From Blastocladiella emersonii ATCC 22665 (Eukaryota > Blastocladiomycota > Blastocladiomycetes > Blastocladiales > Blastocladiaceae): a stretch of DNA of 64,000 nucleotides. Shown in pieces: positions 53,329-64,000 of the stretch. How positions within the stretch are numbered: position 1 is the first letter of the stretch; every line of letters starts with the position of its first letter. The position numbers were made by a program, and so were the translations under genes. The notes beneath the pieces were generated by a model. The model was given only the letters and a program-made list of their open reading frames with translations. It ran no database searches and was not told the origin of the DNA. The stretch spans positions 620,001 through 684,000 of the forward strand of contig JANHCV010000008.1 in NCBI GenBank assembly GCA_025594325.1, in the 5' to 3' direction.

Positions 53329-55516
53329 TGCACAGTGGGTCGCGTGCGGGAGCGTCGTTCAACGGCGGGCGCTCGCTCCTCTTTATTTGCCGCGGTCCCA
53401 CGTGGCGAAGCTTAAATGTTTGCTTGTCAAGAAGACGCGCACGCGCGCGCTTTCGATGCGTGCACGCGCACATAGATTCTCCTCGCGCCAATATGGGCCT
53501 CACACAAGACACGTGCTTGATCGACGCGTCCACGATTCCCGTCTTGCGAAAGCGCGAGACACGTTCGCGCGCGTGAGACAGTCACGCTTGCATCACATGA
53601 TGCGCCGGCGCCACATCCGCTCCGTTTTTGCGCCGCGCTTCGACGCTCCAATCCAAGCTCTTCGTCTTGGCCCAACCATGAAGCTATCCATGAGTGAACC
53701 TCATTCTCAGCTGTAGCTTTAGCGAAGCTGAGTTTCTGTTTGAGCAATTGAAACCTATCATAGACATCAACCTGCACGTGAACCAAGCTTCGTCTGCAGT
53801 TCTGGCCCCCGACCCCAACTCTCTTGGTCTAGCTCTCATTCCAAGTCCCCGACTCCCCGCATTGGCCTCAGCTTTGTGTAATAAAAATTCTAACACTGCT
53901 TATTTGACGAGGCGACCTACTTGAAAGTCTTCAAATGTGCGTCAATCTGGAGTGACAGTGGAGCGGTCGGTCGGTGCTGTCTCCCACTGCTGCGCCACCC
54001 GCTGAGCCACACGCTGAGCCACCGCTCTCCGACCCCGCCTGCAGCTCCGTCGCCAACCGTTACGACCGCTTTCGAAGAACAACAATCAGCGCAGCATCAA
54101 GGTCGCGCAAAAATCATTTTGAAACACCCGGCGCAAAATATAGGTCCTCTATTTCCGCTGGTTCCCTTAACTGTCTTTAATCTGGCCGCCCGAACTTCCG
54201 CGCTTCGATCCGCCTTTGTCTTTCTCATTAGGCGCAAAAAAGTCTAGAGTTCGTGAATCGCCTAGTTACCGAGAAAGTACAAGGTCATGGATCTGGGTCA
54301 TCGTTCGCAAGTAAATGATTTCATTGTTGGCGATGGGTAGCGTCTACATGGCGATTACTGAGGGGTAGCGATGACGTGACGTACACATTGACTGGAGAAA
54401 GCTCAACATGCACGCAGCAAGGCGAGAACGGTGCGACGCGAGCCCGAAACATATGTTTCAGGCGGCGAGAACGACTCCGAGGATCCACGACCACGACTGG
54501 ATCCCGCCAGCTAACCGAGCCTAGCCCGGCGATAAAGAAGAAGGCTCAGCAGCGTCAGGCGTGTACGCGCCCACTGCATCATACTGGAAGTAGTCAGCCG
54601 CGAATCATGCTCGACACTGCGTACCGCGTACCGCGTCGCGCGGGTCGACCTGCGCGACACAATTCTTTCTCGCTCCAACGCGTCGTTGACGAGGTTACGG
54701 GCGAGGCGCACATGCGCATCGTTGACGTGATCGACGTCAAGGACTGGCCCTGCGTCAAGATCCCCTTGGGCTCGATCTTGATCGCTGGTCAGACGTCGGC
54801 CGCGTGCGAAAGATCCTCACGGCGACGCTCGTTGCGTTCCGCTCAATAGCCATCGCCCAGAACGCGAGTCAGGGTGACGCCCATACACTGCGGCGCTTCA
54901 CGACGCCGTCCAATTTATCCAAGTTTGTATTAGCCTTCCCGCCCACTGCAACACACCGCGCTTGATCCGTCACGCGCCGACCAGCAACCCAGCGACCGTC
55001 GCTGCCGCGGACCTGGCCTTGGCCTTGGCCTTCTCGTCAGTGGCTTCTTCGTTTGCGAAGGGTGCCGCCGATGCAACCTCGTACCAGTTCGGCGAGGTGG
55101 ATCGCAAGCTTACGAACCGCAACACAGAAAGCACACGGCGGGAACAGGTGCGTGAGGTCGACTGGTTCTTAGACTGCTTCTCATGGACCGGGACCATGAG
55201 CAGGTGCTCGGGCGAACGTTCTCTCCAGCAAGGCTGCGGACGATCCGCGCTCAGGAACAAGGCGGCGTGGGCGGCCGCGACCTTGGCCACGAGGGCTTCT
55301 CCCGCTCCTCAACTTTGTTAACTCGGTTTACTTAACTGGCACGGACTCTCAGGCAGCCAGCGCGACTTGTTTGAGTCCAGCTTCAGTTCCGACCATGAGT
55401 CACGGCTTCGAGTGCTTGCTCAACCGAATATCGTGATTTTCTGCCGAGCGAGTTGTACCTGCGCTGCTGTTCTCATCATCGACACGTCAGACTTAAGCTA
55501 CAGCTGAGACCCAAGT
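53329..55516. other. 2.2-kb region without a supported gene
   Basis: Lower GC and no homology recognised. Short open stretches exist (54376-54849 with HMRIVDVIDVKDWP; 54962-55321), but neither has neighbours, splice context or a family. The immediate upstream of 55517 probably contains a 5' exon or leader of the F-box gene. Confidence 0.4.
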
Positions 55517-57325
55517 GTGTGCGCAGCACACACACCTAGTGCATTGTTTACCCTACCGCCGGAGCTGCAGAGCGTGATCGCTCGGCACCTTGACCCGGCG
55601 GGCGCCCTCGCTCTCCGCGCTACATGCCGCACCGCGGCTCGAGACCACGCGTTGTGGGCCATCCATTCATGGTATCGCGGCATCTTCGCGCTTGCTCGTA
55701 TCGATCTCAGAGCTTTCGATGCGGTCATGCCGCCTCCTTGCTCCGGCTGCAGTGAAAAGAAGCTTCACGCCCTTCGTCACCGCTACGACGTCCGATACGC
55801 CAGCTACTTGCTCGCCCGCATGTTGATTCACCAGGACGCTGGCGAGCACGACCCTCGTTGGGCCGCAGTCAAACGCTGGGCTGGCGGCGTGTGGCAAGTC
55901 GGGATCGGCGAGTACGAGAAGCTCCTCATCGAAGCGTGCCGCGTCCGCTCGCTCTCGGCGCTCGCATACATCCTCGGCTGGATGCGGCGTAACGAACCCT
56001 TCATGAACCACATCCCTACCAAGCGCGACTCGCTTCGCCAGCTCCTTGCCTCACGTTCTAGCATGCTCGACGTGTTCGACGACCCACGCAAGCTCGCAAC
56101 CGAGACCCAGGGACTTATTTTGCGCCACTGGAAGATTCTCGCGGACAAGAACCTGGTCCATATTCTGGCGCGTGGCCTGCTCCTTCAAGGGCGTGCTTTT
56201 TGCCTCGAGTTTTTGCTCAACCTCGCAGGTTCACCCTCGCGAGACTTGATTCAAAATGTCGTTGATGCTCTTCGAGGCGAATCATTTGGACTTCCTGGCG
56301 CACCGCGACCGTGTATCGCGGCTGATCTGCAGGTCTTGGCTTTGGAGCGCCAAAAAAGCCTGCCATTAAAGGTTCAATTCCACGTCGTGTCTGGATTCGA
56401 CTTGGTTCGCGCGCGCGTCCACTTCCTCCTGCCGGCGGCCGAATCCGAGGAACAGGCGGGAATCAACCGCGCGCGGCTTGATTGGATCGCGAGTAATCTT
56501 CGAGCTAGCCCTGCTGACAAAATTTTCCGTGCTGCCATGCAAGCCCGACCAATTCATTCAGTTGAGACCCTCGATGCTTATATTCGCGACCTGCGCTGGG
56601 TCCATCTCTCCCCTCAAGCCATGAGGGAACTCGGCGAGCTTATTCAAAACCTCCGCGACCCCGGCGTTATACTTGCCGGCCTCCAGCGCCTCCCGTGTTC
56701 CCCTGTCGTTTTCCCTGCTTCAAGCTTGGACGATGTGTGCTGGGTGTGGCGAACGACCCCTTGCCCGCTTTCCGAATGGCGCAGCTTTTACCATGACACA
56801 ATAGTGTTTTATCGCTCCGCACACCTCAATATTATCGGACACACGCGCCTGCCACTTATTTACAACGTTTGGTCCGAGATCGTACAGCGTGCCACAGTGG
56901 ATCAAATCCAGCAGCTTATTGACGTGGTCACGCCAGCTCCCGACCTCGACCTGGGCGAATATCCGCGTGACATGCATCCGTTCGGGATCAACGGCCACGG
57001 TCTCACCATGGACATTGTTATCGAATCGGTCGTTTCGCAGGGCGGCGCGCGAGCTGGCGACTTTGCTCGCAACGTGACGCATTTGCGCGGCGAACCGTGG
57101 GTCATGTCGACCGACTTGGCAAAGCGGATCGTCCGTGACTTCAACGCAAACGGGCGAGCGCGCCTGTTCCATGGCATGTGGGACGGGCCCGTCCTGACTT
57201 CCGAGGTCCGCCAAACGCTTGTCACGCTCGCGCGCGAGTGCAGTGCGCCTGTGCTGCGCCGCTGGGCAGACCAGGCCGCGGCGCCCATTCATGTCCCTAC
57301 GACTGGCCATCAAAGTGAATTGTGA
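55517..57325 (+). CDS. F-box domain protein, about 600 aa
   Basis: The frame is open from 55517 to TGA at 57325. There is no ATG before the F-box, so translation must start in an upstream exon or at a non-ATG codon; a TAG acceptor-like site lies at 55537-55539. The F-box is at the very start: LPPELQSVIARHLDPAGALALRATCRTAARD. The remaining 550 residues are helical with no recognised motif, including a CSGCSEKK pair. F-box proteins link substrates to SCF ubiquitin ligases via Skp1. Lineage-specific expansion is likely. The 5' limit is uncertain. Confidence 0.65.
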   Translation: MCAAHTPSALFTLPPELQSVIARHLDPAGALALRATCRTAARDHALWAIHSWYRGIFALARIDLRAFDAVMPPPCSGCSEKKLHALRHRYDVRYASYLLARMLIHQDAGEHDPRWAAVKRWAGGVWQVGIGEYEKLLIEACRVRSLSALAYILGWMRRNEPFMNHIPTKRDSLRQLLASRSSMLDVFDDPRKLATETQGLILRHWKILADKNLVHILARGLLLQGRAFCLEFLLNLAGSPSRDLIQNVVDALRGESFGLPGAPRPCIAADLQVLALERQKSLPLKVQFHVVSGFDLVRARVHFLLPAAESEEQAGINRARLDWIASNLRASPADKIFRAAMQARPIHSVETLDAYIRDLRWVHLSPQAMRELGELIQNLRDPGVILAGLQRLPCSPVVFPASSLDDVCWVWRTTPCPLSEWRSFYHDTIVFYRSAHLNIIGHTRLPLIYNVWSEIVQRATVDQIQQLIDVVTPAPDLDLGEYPRDMHPFGINGHGLTMDIVIESVVSQGGARAGDFARNVTHLRGEPWVMSTDLAKRIVRDFNANGRARLFHGMWDGPVLTSEVRQTLVTLARECSAPVLRRWADQAAAPIHVPTTGHQSEL

Positions 57326-57519
57326 GCGGATTATAGGATGCAACGGTCCATGAGATAGCTGAACTTCTTGATCAATACACGTTTCGTTTGCTCTCCAACA
57401 TCCTAGCTGTAAAGCCCCGCACGATGTTAGTCGTGCTAACTGAGAGGTGCGTCGACCTGATAAAATACCTGTCAGTCGGAGCAACAAACGGCCTGAAAGA
57501 CAACGCTCGCGCTCGGCTC

Positions 57520-57532
57520 GCGTTGCGCCACA
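57520..57532 (+). promoter_or_regulatory. Recurrent 13-mer upstream of the gene at 57636
   Basis: GCGTTGCGCCACA on the coding strand, ending 103 bp before the ATG; see 25418 for the other positions. Confidence 0.3.
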
Positions 57533-57635
57533 GCCAGGCATCACGTGAGCGCTCGAGCAGCACGCCACGCAGAGTTTGTCTCGCCGCCTCTGCTCCCGCT
57601 GCTCCGTTCTCGAATGGAAAACATCACGTAAACAA

Positions 57636-58894
57636 ATGGACAACTTAGTGCAAACCAACTTTATCCCGCCTCTGCACACGCTGGTGGGCGTCAAAGTCCT
57701 GCAGCTCGCCGCGCCCCGCGCACTCGTTCCCGCTGCGACCAGCGCCCTTCGCGAAGCCATCCGCGACGCCTCTGTCGTCGTGCATTGGAACGTTCGCACA
57801 CTCATGACACGCCCGATTCCGAGGCTGCGCTGCGCTTACCACTCAGCTCCGCGGTCCTGGAACATTCCCCTCCGTCTTCAAGCCTGTACGCTGCGCTTGC
57901 CTGGGTTCTTTGCGACTTGGATACCGGGCTTGATCCAGAAATTACCAGCGATACCGGCGCCCGCAACTTCCCATTCACAACGGACGCCCACTTGATCTCG
58001 CCGGGATTTGTGGTCGCCACCGTCCAGCGCGCGGCCAGCTTCCTTCCTCGCCCGCTGTCGGTCGCGTCGCTCACCACTCATCTTGACTCGATTGCTCTGG
58101 CAATGTACTCCATGGACCCTGTCCTAGTCAAGGTCACGTCTCGTTCACCCATCTTTGTCGCGATCCTGCTGTACTCCTTCCTTGCTGCAGTCAATGACCT
58201 GCAGCTCCTCTCTCTGCTTCTCACTCAACTGCACGAGCACTTCCCCATGCTTCTTACGCTTCCTGTTCCGACTGTTGCTATGACCCTGTTCTCTTACGGT
58301 CACGGCTACTTTCACTTCCCTCGACCAAAGCTGATGGGAACCCCCTGTTCGCTGCCGCCCCTCACACCCATCGAGCTCGCCGCGTCCGTTGCGATTTCGT
58401 CGTGGAACTACGATGTCCTGGTCCTACTTGCAGAGCCAACTTTCGGCGTGGACTGTCGCCGCGTCGTCCAGTGCCTCCTATCGTCCGAGCACCCGTGCAA
58501 CAATTCTGCGAGGTCGCTCGAAGTCCGCCGGGGCGACGCCGCTCCGGCTGACGTGCGAAAGCTATACGCGTGGCTCGTCGAGCACGGCTGGGACCCGCTG
58601 GACCCTCGCGCGGCCCACTACGAGGAGCTTGTGTGCACCACTGTGAACACTTCACTCGACCTGTTCCTCGCGTTGTTCGAAACCTTTGATCGCTCAACAC
58701 ACGTATTGCGCGGCGAAAAGGCGAGAAGCGAAGTTCAAGCTCACGCTATGCGCCTTGCGAAAAAGTTACAGTTGCCCCAAAGCCGCGTCGTTGAGCTCCT
58801 GTGCGGTGTCGGACTGTTTGACAGTGCGGAACAGGTGCCGAACGACGACGATGATCTGTTCCTGTCGGGCGAGTGGGCGCTGTTCGATGATTGA
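57636..58894 (+). CDS. Hypothetical helical protein, possible frameshift near the start
   Basis: ATG 57636 begins a plausible protein start (MDNLVQTNFIPPLHTLVGVK) that stays in one frame to about 57810. The main body (LPLSSAVLEHSPPSSSLYAA onward to TGA 58894, about 360 aa) is in another frame that opens at 57785. A one-base indel near 57800-57815 would join them; other star-like frame breaks in this region make that plausible. Alternatively translation begins inside. The body is helical, with an acidic tail NDDDDLF. No family recognised. Confidence 0.5.
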
Positions 58895-59046
58895 ATGATT
58901 GGATGGCGACGAGACTCAATGGAACGAACGAATTGAATCGAATTATTTGTATACCCACACGACTGCGCTGCTTCACCGCGTTGATGGAACAGCGCAACAC
59001 CTGCAAGGACAACCCTGACATCGGCGACAGGTGGCAGCCCCATTGC

Positions 59047-60705
59047 TTAGAGCAACTCAAGCATAATCATTCCGCGCAGAATGAACTTGCCGTCGACCTG
59101 TGGCAACATTGACGAGCGAATAGTGCGCGTGGGAGCCTGGCTCGGGCGTGATCGCGGTGCACTCCAGTTTGGCACACTCCGATCCGCCTGCGCAGTCGAC
59201 GTTTTTTGTGCCCGGCTGGCGCAAGTCAAGGAAGTGGGAGCGGTACGCCGCGTGTACGTGACAAAGCAGGTCCTGTGAAGTATGCTGGTCCGTGCGTCAG
59301 TGTAAGGAATGTTCGTTTGAGCAGGAGGCGGAGCTGTTCGCCTGGTAACAGAAGCCCCATACAGTTCGGATCGATGAGTTATTTAAAAACGAGCGTGGTG
59401 GTATGAACTCGGACGTACAGCGAGATTTCGCGGTCCGAAAGCTTGCCGCACTTTTTCCGAACCACCTGGACCTGCAAGTAGCGGCCTCCAAAAATAAAAT
59501 GGCCGGGCCGGAGCAATTCGCTGGAAAGTCGCCGTCGACTTCAAACGAAAACGGGACGCGCAAACGAAACTGGCCAGCAGCGGCTACGGAGGCAATAGTC
59601 GCTGCGTCCAGACCTGCACCAGAGACATCAAGCTGACTGGTATCGAAGACAGGCTCTTTTTCAATGGGTAACGTGCGAGTAGACAGACGGTCCTCGCGAG
59701 GGTCCACTCCAATGACGGCATCTTGAAGCAGCTCGGCATCAAACGCCATGGAGCGGACGGCCACAGCAAATGTAGGATCGCGTGCTGCAAGCGGAGAATC
59801 GAGGACTTGGACGAGCTCTGCACGGCTCATGGTGTCCAAGTAGACGGATCGGAGGATATCGGCGGGCGCAACGTCCAGCTCACACAAGAAGTGATAACTC
59901 GAGAGCTCGGTCAGTGAATAAAAGTTGGGAGCCAGGACAACACGGCGGACGAGCTCGTGCGGACAGCGCGACAGAATGGCACGCGTGAGATGGTGCGGGC
60001 CGAGAAACTGGAGATGCTCCACTGTAGTAAGCAGAAGCGACCGAATGGACGGCGGAGAGACATGCTCTGGGGCGTTGATCATTGTTGGGACGCGGGTTGA
60101 GAGACCAGGAAATGGCTCATTGGTGAGATCGACCGCAGCAGAGGAAACGGAAAGCGCTTTGGTGTAAACCGCAGCGCACACGTCGAGGAGGCGCGGCAAT
60201 TCTAACAGCTCGGCTTGAGTTGAACGTTTGGCAGTCAAGCACGAATATCAACGCACCGAGGAAGCTCGCAGTTTCGACCGTGTCAACGAACGATTCCAAA
60301 AGAAATCCGCGAGGTGAGGTGCTTGGGGCAGCCTTCGTACAGCGCAACGAGTGCCGTTTCCCACGCGAAGATAGTGCGCGACGCAACAGCTGCTTCACCG
60401 CCTTCGTCGGCGTCATCATTAGGAGACACGGAAAAGTCGAGACGGTGCAGGCAATCGTGGTTGGGCAGGTGCCAAGCGTCGCCGAGAAGCGCCTCGAAGT
60501 GAGGGCTCTGGTCGAGCACGACTCGGTGAAGCGCGTAGCTGCGGCCGTGGATCACGACGGTTATGTCCGACTGCTCGCCACTGACTGCCCTCAGCTGAAA
60601 GTGGCGGACGAGCGGGGGGTGCTGCTTAGTGCACTCATATTCCAAAGCAAGCGCATCCTTGTACGACTGGGGGGCTTCTTCATTCGTTGCATCAGGTCGC
60701 TCCAT
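59047..60705 (-). pseudogene. BTB/POZ-domain protein, second copy, frameshifted
   Basis: Starts MERPDATNEEAPQSY at 60705, like the copy at 19621. BTB core: QSDITVVIHGRSYALHRVVL. A frame change near 60292-60310 leads into FVDTVETASFLGALIF, then another into ELLELPRLLDVCAAVY and a BACK-like helical region (HHLTRAILSRCPHELVRRVV). A one-T deficit in the run at 59489-59499 shifts FSFEVDGDF...ILF into FGGRYLQVQVVRKK, where the conserved FGG block lies. The end is VDGKFILRGMIMLELL. Some breaks could hide very short introns, but the T-run change cannot. Confidence 0.65.
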
Positions 60706-60829
60706 GATATAGGTCCGAGGTGCGGAGTATCGCAGGCGAGATGGAGCGAGCCGCTCAGCTCGGGCTGTGACGCGGAGCGCGGCGCAGAGCGGAATTCATG
60801 GTCAGGTGATTTGCCTGTCACTACTGTCG

Positions 60830-60842
60830 TGTGGCGCAACGC
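60830..60842 (-). promoter_or_regulatory. Recurrent 13-mer upstream of the second BTB gene
   Basis: GCGTTGCGCCACA on the BTB coding strand, 124 bp before ATG 60705. The BTB copy at 19621 lacks it. Confidence 0.3.
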
Positions 60843-61932
60843 GTTCGCCTGATCTTAAACGACCCAGTCCTTGGACAGTCCGGGTCGCAGGCAGGTTCTT
60901 CGACTTTCATGATCTCTCCACCTCATTGATAGTTCAAGTACACACGCGCACGCTGGCCCGACCGCGAGAGACGCGTCGGGCAATCACGCGAGTGGCACGC
61001 GCCGGCGGCGCCACACTTCCAGTCACCGCCGGCGGACTGCCTCGCCGCAGGGTCGCACGCTCACCTCAAGCGAGCGTCTCCGCTCCCTCTGGTTTTGTTC
61101 CAGATCGCTGCTACTATTAGCCGTCGTTATACACCCTTTCCTCCCTTCTGCGTCTACCTCCTTCGCCGTGTCCATCACCGTCTCCGTCATCTCCTCAGCC
61201 TTCCGTGCATCGTGCTCAACCTTCCTCTCGCACCCTGCACCTGTACGCTTCAACTGGTTATGAGCCCTGCTCGCCCTTGAAGCTCGATGTACGTACGGCC
61301 TCCGCTTCCTCCAAGTCGCTTCCACACCTCCCTGCCGCCGCGCGGTCACTGCACCCGCGCCCGCTGTGCCGGCGTGGGCCGCGGACCGTGCGAGCGGCCG
61401 AGCACCAGGGCGGGAATCGCAGCCTGCCCCGGTGGCGGGTCCCAGTGCCTGCAGCGGTTGACACGGGGCCGCCGGCGCGGTTAGCCCGGCCGCCCACCTC
61501 CGTTCTCCCTCACGTCGACGTGTGCGCCACCTCGCGCTCACGGCAGCAGATTGTGCCGTTGGGTATCCCGCGTATCAGTGCAATCGGCCGTGCCGCGTTC
61601 GCGACCGAGTTCGAAGCGCCTCTGTGAGGGTCAGGTCCCAGGGGTGGTTGGACGGGCGAGTATTACGGTGGAGTAATAATTGATCTTGTTCCGCGAGGAG
61701 CGAGGACCGGGCGGACCGCTCCTCCGGGTGAAATACCAAACACGAACACACGCGTCCGAGACAGGAAACCGGCGGCGCCACTCGCGCCACGGTCTGCGTG
61801 GCCGCGTTGCGCCACACTGTCACGCTGCACCGTGACAGCTTCCCTCCAGCAAGCCATCCACGCTGACGCGGCGTACGCGGTGACCGCAAAAGAAACGTGT
61901 ATCATTCACAAATCGGTCGAGGCGACATCCAC
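60843..61932. other. Intergenic region, no firm gene
   Basis: A pyrimidine-rich stretch (61110-61220) precedes an ORF at 61205-61627 ending RISAIGRAAFATEFEAPL, which could be a small exon but has no relatives here. One copy of the 13-mer is at 61804-61816. Nothing else recognised. Confidence 0.35.
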
Positions 61933-62445
61933 TCAAAGAAGCTCAAGGTAAACCATCCCGCGCAGGACAAGTTTGCCTTCGTTCTGTGGCAGATGGCTCT
62001 TGAGTGTGCGATGCCAATAAGATCCTATGCTTGATGGATCCGGACTCGACCATGGCCCAGGACTTACCTTAGCGATGCACTTTGTTGAAGTCGCCGAGCA
62101 GATTGAACGCAAGGTTTGCTCGGTCGCCTGCGCGAAGATAACGTATCTCATACGTTGCAAAGCTTTCGTGCGAGGGTCGCTGTAAGGAGTAACATGATCC
62201 ACCGAAGTGGACGCGCCAACAGGTATCGATTGTTCACTGAGAAGACGTACGGGCGCGCTCGTTAGTACAGCATAAACCAGGATTTTTTTACCAATATCTA
62301 ACGCACAAGAGGAGTTTGTGGACTGTCTCGCCGTTCTCCTTCGTGTGTCTCAGCTTCAGCTCCCAAAGCCGTCCGCCAAAGAAAATCGGAGCGTTCGAGA
62401 GCTCGGGAAACAAGCCGTCCTTGAAAGTAAACGTAAACGGAACGA
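61933..62445 (-). pseudogene. C-terminal fragment of a third BTB-family gene
   Basis: Two blocks match the C-terminal domain of the BTB copies: PFTFTFKDGLFPELSNAPIF with FGGRLWELKLRH, then, after a spacer, DPRTKALQRMRYVIF and a final KLVLRGMVYLELL. The BTB and BACK parts are absent. Its upstream edge coincides with the 62-bp repeat at 62446. The domain is reminiscent of a MATH-type beta fold placed C-terminally, which would be inverted relative to animal MATH-BTB proteins; this is a guess. Confidence 0.6.
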
Positions 62446-62507
62446 TGAAGAAGGGAAGCCAGAGTGGACTAAAACGCATGTGCCATGACACAGCGATTAC
62501 TCCAACT
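62446..62507 (-). repeat. 62-bp repeat, second copy
   Basis: Reverse complement of 27719-27780 with one mismatch. No matching target duplication here. It lies exactly at the broken edge of the BTB-family fragment. Confidence 0.75.
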
Positions 62508-63217
62508 GTCGACTTCCGTCACGCTCAACTGTCGCTGACGGCGCGGGACGTGCTTCTTTCGCGCGGCGCAAGCGAGTCGGCGCGGAGAGCCGCAGCGCAT
62601 CCTGTCGCGCACGGAGCAGCGTGTACTTGGGATGGTTTGACGTCAATAATGTCGATGCAGCCAAGCTAGGTGATCCGGGCACAGTAGCATGGGAGCGGCG
62701 GCCGCGATCAAGAACGAGGCGACCGAGACAGCGATCAACTCGACAGCCGTCAAGTCGCCCTCGGTGCCAAGGAAGACTCGCAAAGTGGACACGAAGGAGC
62801 CCAAGAGCATCGAAGTAGCGCTCTCGAGGGAGTGGGGCAGTGAGGCGACGAAGAGCGGCGAGAACGCACGTCCTACGTCCACCGCTCAACTTGCCTGTGT
62901 CCCAACCTGTCTGTAGACGCGCTCGCAGCTCGCAGACGTTGCGCTGAGTGCATATCCGCGTACCGATCGAGTGTTGGCTCGCGCGCGTTCGTGCCTGGGC
63001 GCGTGCGGGCGATGCGATGAGGGTGCGGGCGCGGTTGAACTGTGGGCGTGACCGCGGGCGCCACCCAAAACGCGAACGAACCGCAGCAGACGCCGCCAGC
63101 CGAGGCCACCGCCCGCCCACCCTTTGCGCCCGCGCTCTCTCGCTCGCTCTCGCTTCGAGCAACATCCGGCAACTCGCAACTCGCACCTCGCACATCAAGA
63201 CCTCAAGACCACGCACC
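62508..63217. other. Intergenic/promoter region
   Basis: Two overlapping antisense ORFs (62689-62916 plus, Lys/Thr-rich; 62643-62882 minus, hydrophobic) cannot be told apart. 63110-63217 is CT-rich and looks like the leader of the ORF at 63218. Confidence 0.4.
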
Positions 63218-63517
63218 ATGACCCTCAACGGCCACCACCACAACGCGCAGTACTCGCTTAGCGCCGGCGTCAGCGTCGCCTCGACCCACGCTCCGGCCCC
63301 ATCGTCGTCTGTGTCGTCGCTCGCGATGCAGCTCGAGTCGACCCTCGTGCTCACGCCCGCGCCGGCGCCCGCTGCATCCAGCACGGTCGCCCAGTCCAAC
63401 CACGCGTTCAACATGACCTCGATTCACGACGAGCTCGCGTACGGCGCGCTGCCTAAGTTCGGCGAGGTGCCGGACACGGAGCTCAACGCGACGCACAGTT
63501 TCGGCGCCTGGTGGTGA
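63218..63517 (+). CDS. Small Ser/Ala/Pro-rich protein (99 codons), possibly first exon
   Basis: The ATG follows a CT-rich leader and CACC context. The sequence is Ala/Ser/Pro-rich (APAPAASSTVAQSN) with a structured end (IHDELAYGALPKFGEV). The stop TGA follows two tryptophans; a GTGGTG right there could be a donor, with a longer product continuing outside. No family recognised. Confidence 0.45.
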   Translation: MTLNGHHHNAQYSLSAGVSVASTHAPAPSSSVSSLAMQLESTLVLTPAPAPAASSTVAQSNHAFNMTSIHDELAYGALPKFGEVPDTELNATHSFGAWW

Positions 63518-64000
63518 TACGGCTCGCGCAGATGTGGTGTGCAGACGCCTTCGGTGAGCTGCTGTACACGTATCTCTTCGCATCGACGCACGACGTGCCG
63601 AGCGCACTGGCCGCAGCAATACATCTCCCTCGGTTTGCTGTCACATGTTCCAGAGAAGTTTCGCGAGAGGATTGTTGGCGCTGCGTGCGGAAGCGAAGGA
63701 CGGCCGACCGCGGTGAGTTGGCGAAGACCGACGGGCAGAACGATCGGCAATGTCGTCAAGCAGGTCGCGACGCTGCTGCCCACGCTTGCGGCGGCGCGTC
63801 GCACACGACGAACTGTGAGCCGCGTTTCGGCGCGGAACTTCATCTCGATCGTCAAATACACTCAAACTGATGGCGGTGCGGCTCCCTGCAGCCGAGACGC
63901 ATCGGCGCGCGAGCGAGAAGTGCGTGTCGCACACAGCAAGCGAATCGAACCGGTTGCGTGAAAGCTCAGCTGGCTCAGGAGCCAGTGTGGAACGAGGAGA
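63518..64000. other. Window end, unresolved
   Basis: A frame around 63620-63800 (LGLLSHVPEKFRERIVGAA) looks protein-like and could be a downstream exon of the 63218 gene, but splice sites could not be fixed. Confidence 0.3.

Noticed and set aside
62497-63414. 305-codon minus-strand ORF
   Set aside because: Biased composition, crosses a CT-rich leader and the start of a better-supported plus-strand ORF.
1-64000. tRNA or rRNA genes
   Set aside because: I saw no convincing cloverleaf or rRNA core by eye; a covariance-model scan would be decisive.

Overview
This window looks like nuclear DNA of a zoosporic (flagellated) fungus of the chytrid/blastoclad grade. It carries a chitin synthase (42754-45787) and a mitochondrial dihydroxyacid dehydratase, which is a fungal-type gene set. 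It also carries a CFAP251/WDR66-like axonemal protein (22290-25324), which only makes sense in a flagellated cell. Coding GC is high. Introns are short (mostly 47-73 nt), with a strikingly uniform GTACG-type donor and a TAG acceptor. I place the organism by inference from gene content; no species is claimed.

Layout. (1) 1-16522 is a giant inverted repeat. Two arms that appear identical (1-4570 and 11953-16522) flank a 7.4-kb unique spacer. Each arm is a 4.1-kb rolling-circle (Helitron2/Helentron-like) element with a PIF1-type helicase frame, plus more than 440 bp of flank beyond the element's 3' end. The spacer holds a broken PIF/Harbinger-type transposase, Gag-like genes with an extended zinc knuckle, and a truncated LRR gene. 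(2) 16370-19621 has another Gag-like gene and a decayed BTB gene. (3) 20039-25324 has two well-formed multi-exon genes on the minus strand: a gamma-glutamyltransferase and the CFAP251-like gene. (4) 25530-32349 is a junkyard: an aldehyde dehydrogenase fragment, an LRR gene broken by a 62-bp insert, and two head-to-tail non-autonomous rolling-circle elements carrying LINE RNase H/zinc-finger remnants and a 15-bp minisatellite. It ends with a HECT 3'-end copy and an LRR tail. (5) 32579-45787 is the healthy core: an intact ankyrin-like/LRR gene, a UBE3A-like HECT ligase, ILV3-type dehydratase, a CRAL-TRIO protein and chitin synthase. (6) 45.9-53.3 kb is again accessory: a foldback repeat, a HECT 3' fragment, an LRR gene split by a 2360-bp CACTA-type element with a perfect 3-bp target duplication, and a damaged secreted trypsin-like protease. 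(7) 53.3-64 kb has an F-box protein, an unknown protein, a second decayed BTB gene, a third BTB tail fragment and a small proline/serine/alanine-rich ORF.

How it fits together. Three recently amplified lineage-specific families (ankyrin-like/LRR, BTB with a conserved C-terminal domain, and Gag-like knuckle genes) recur in intact, frameshifted and truncated forms. They sit beside at least four kinds of DNA transposon signature. Housekeeping genes form compact islands between these zones. The most informative structure is the inverted repeat. Its inner edge coincides with the 5' terminus of the rolling-circle element, while its outer part runs past the 3' terminus into host DNA. That is what 3'-end bypass during rolling-circle transposition would leave. 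The apparent identity of the arms, including a 12-nt homopolymer, also means an assembly artefact must be excluded.
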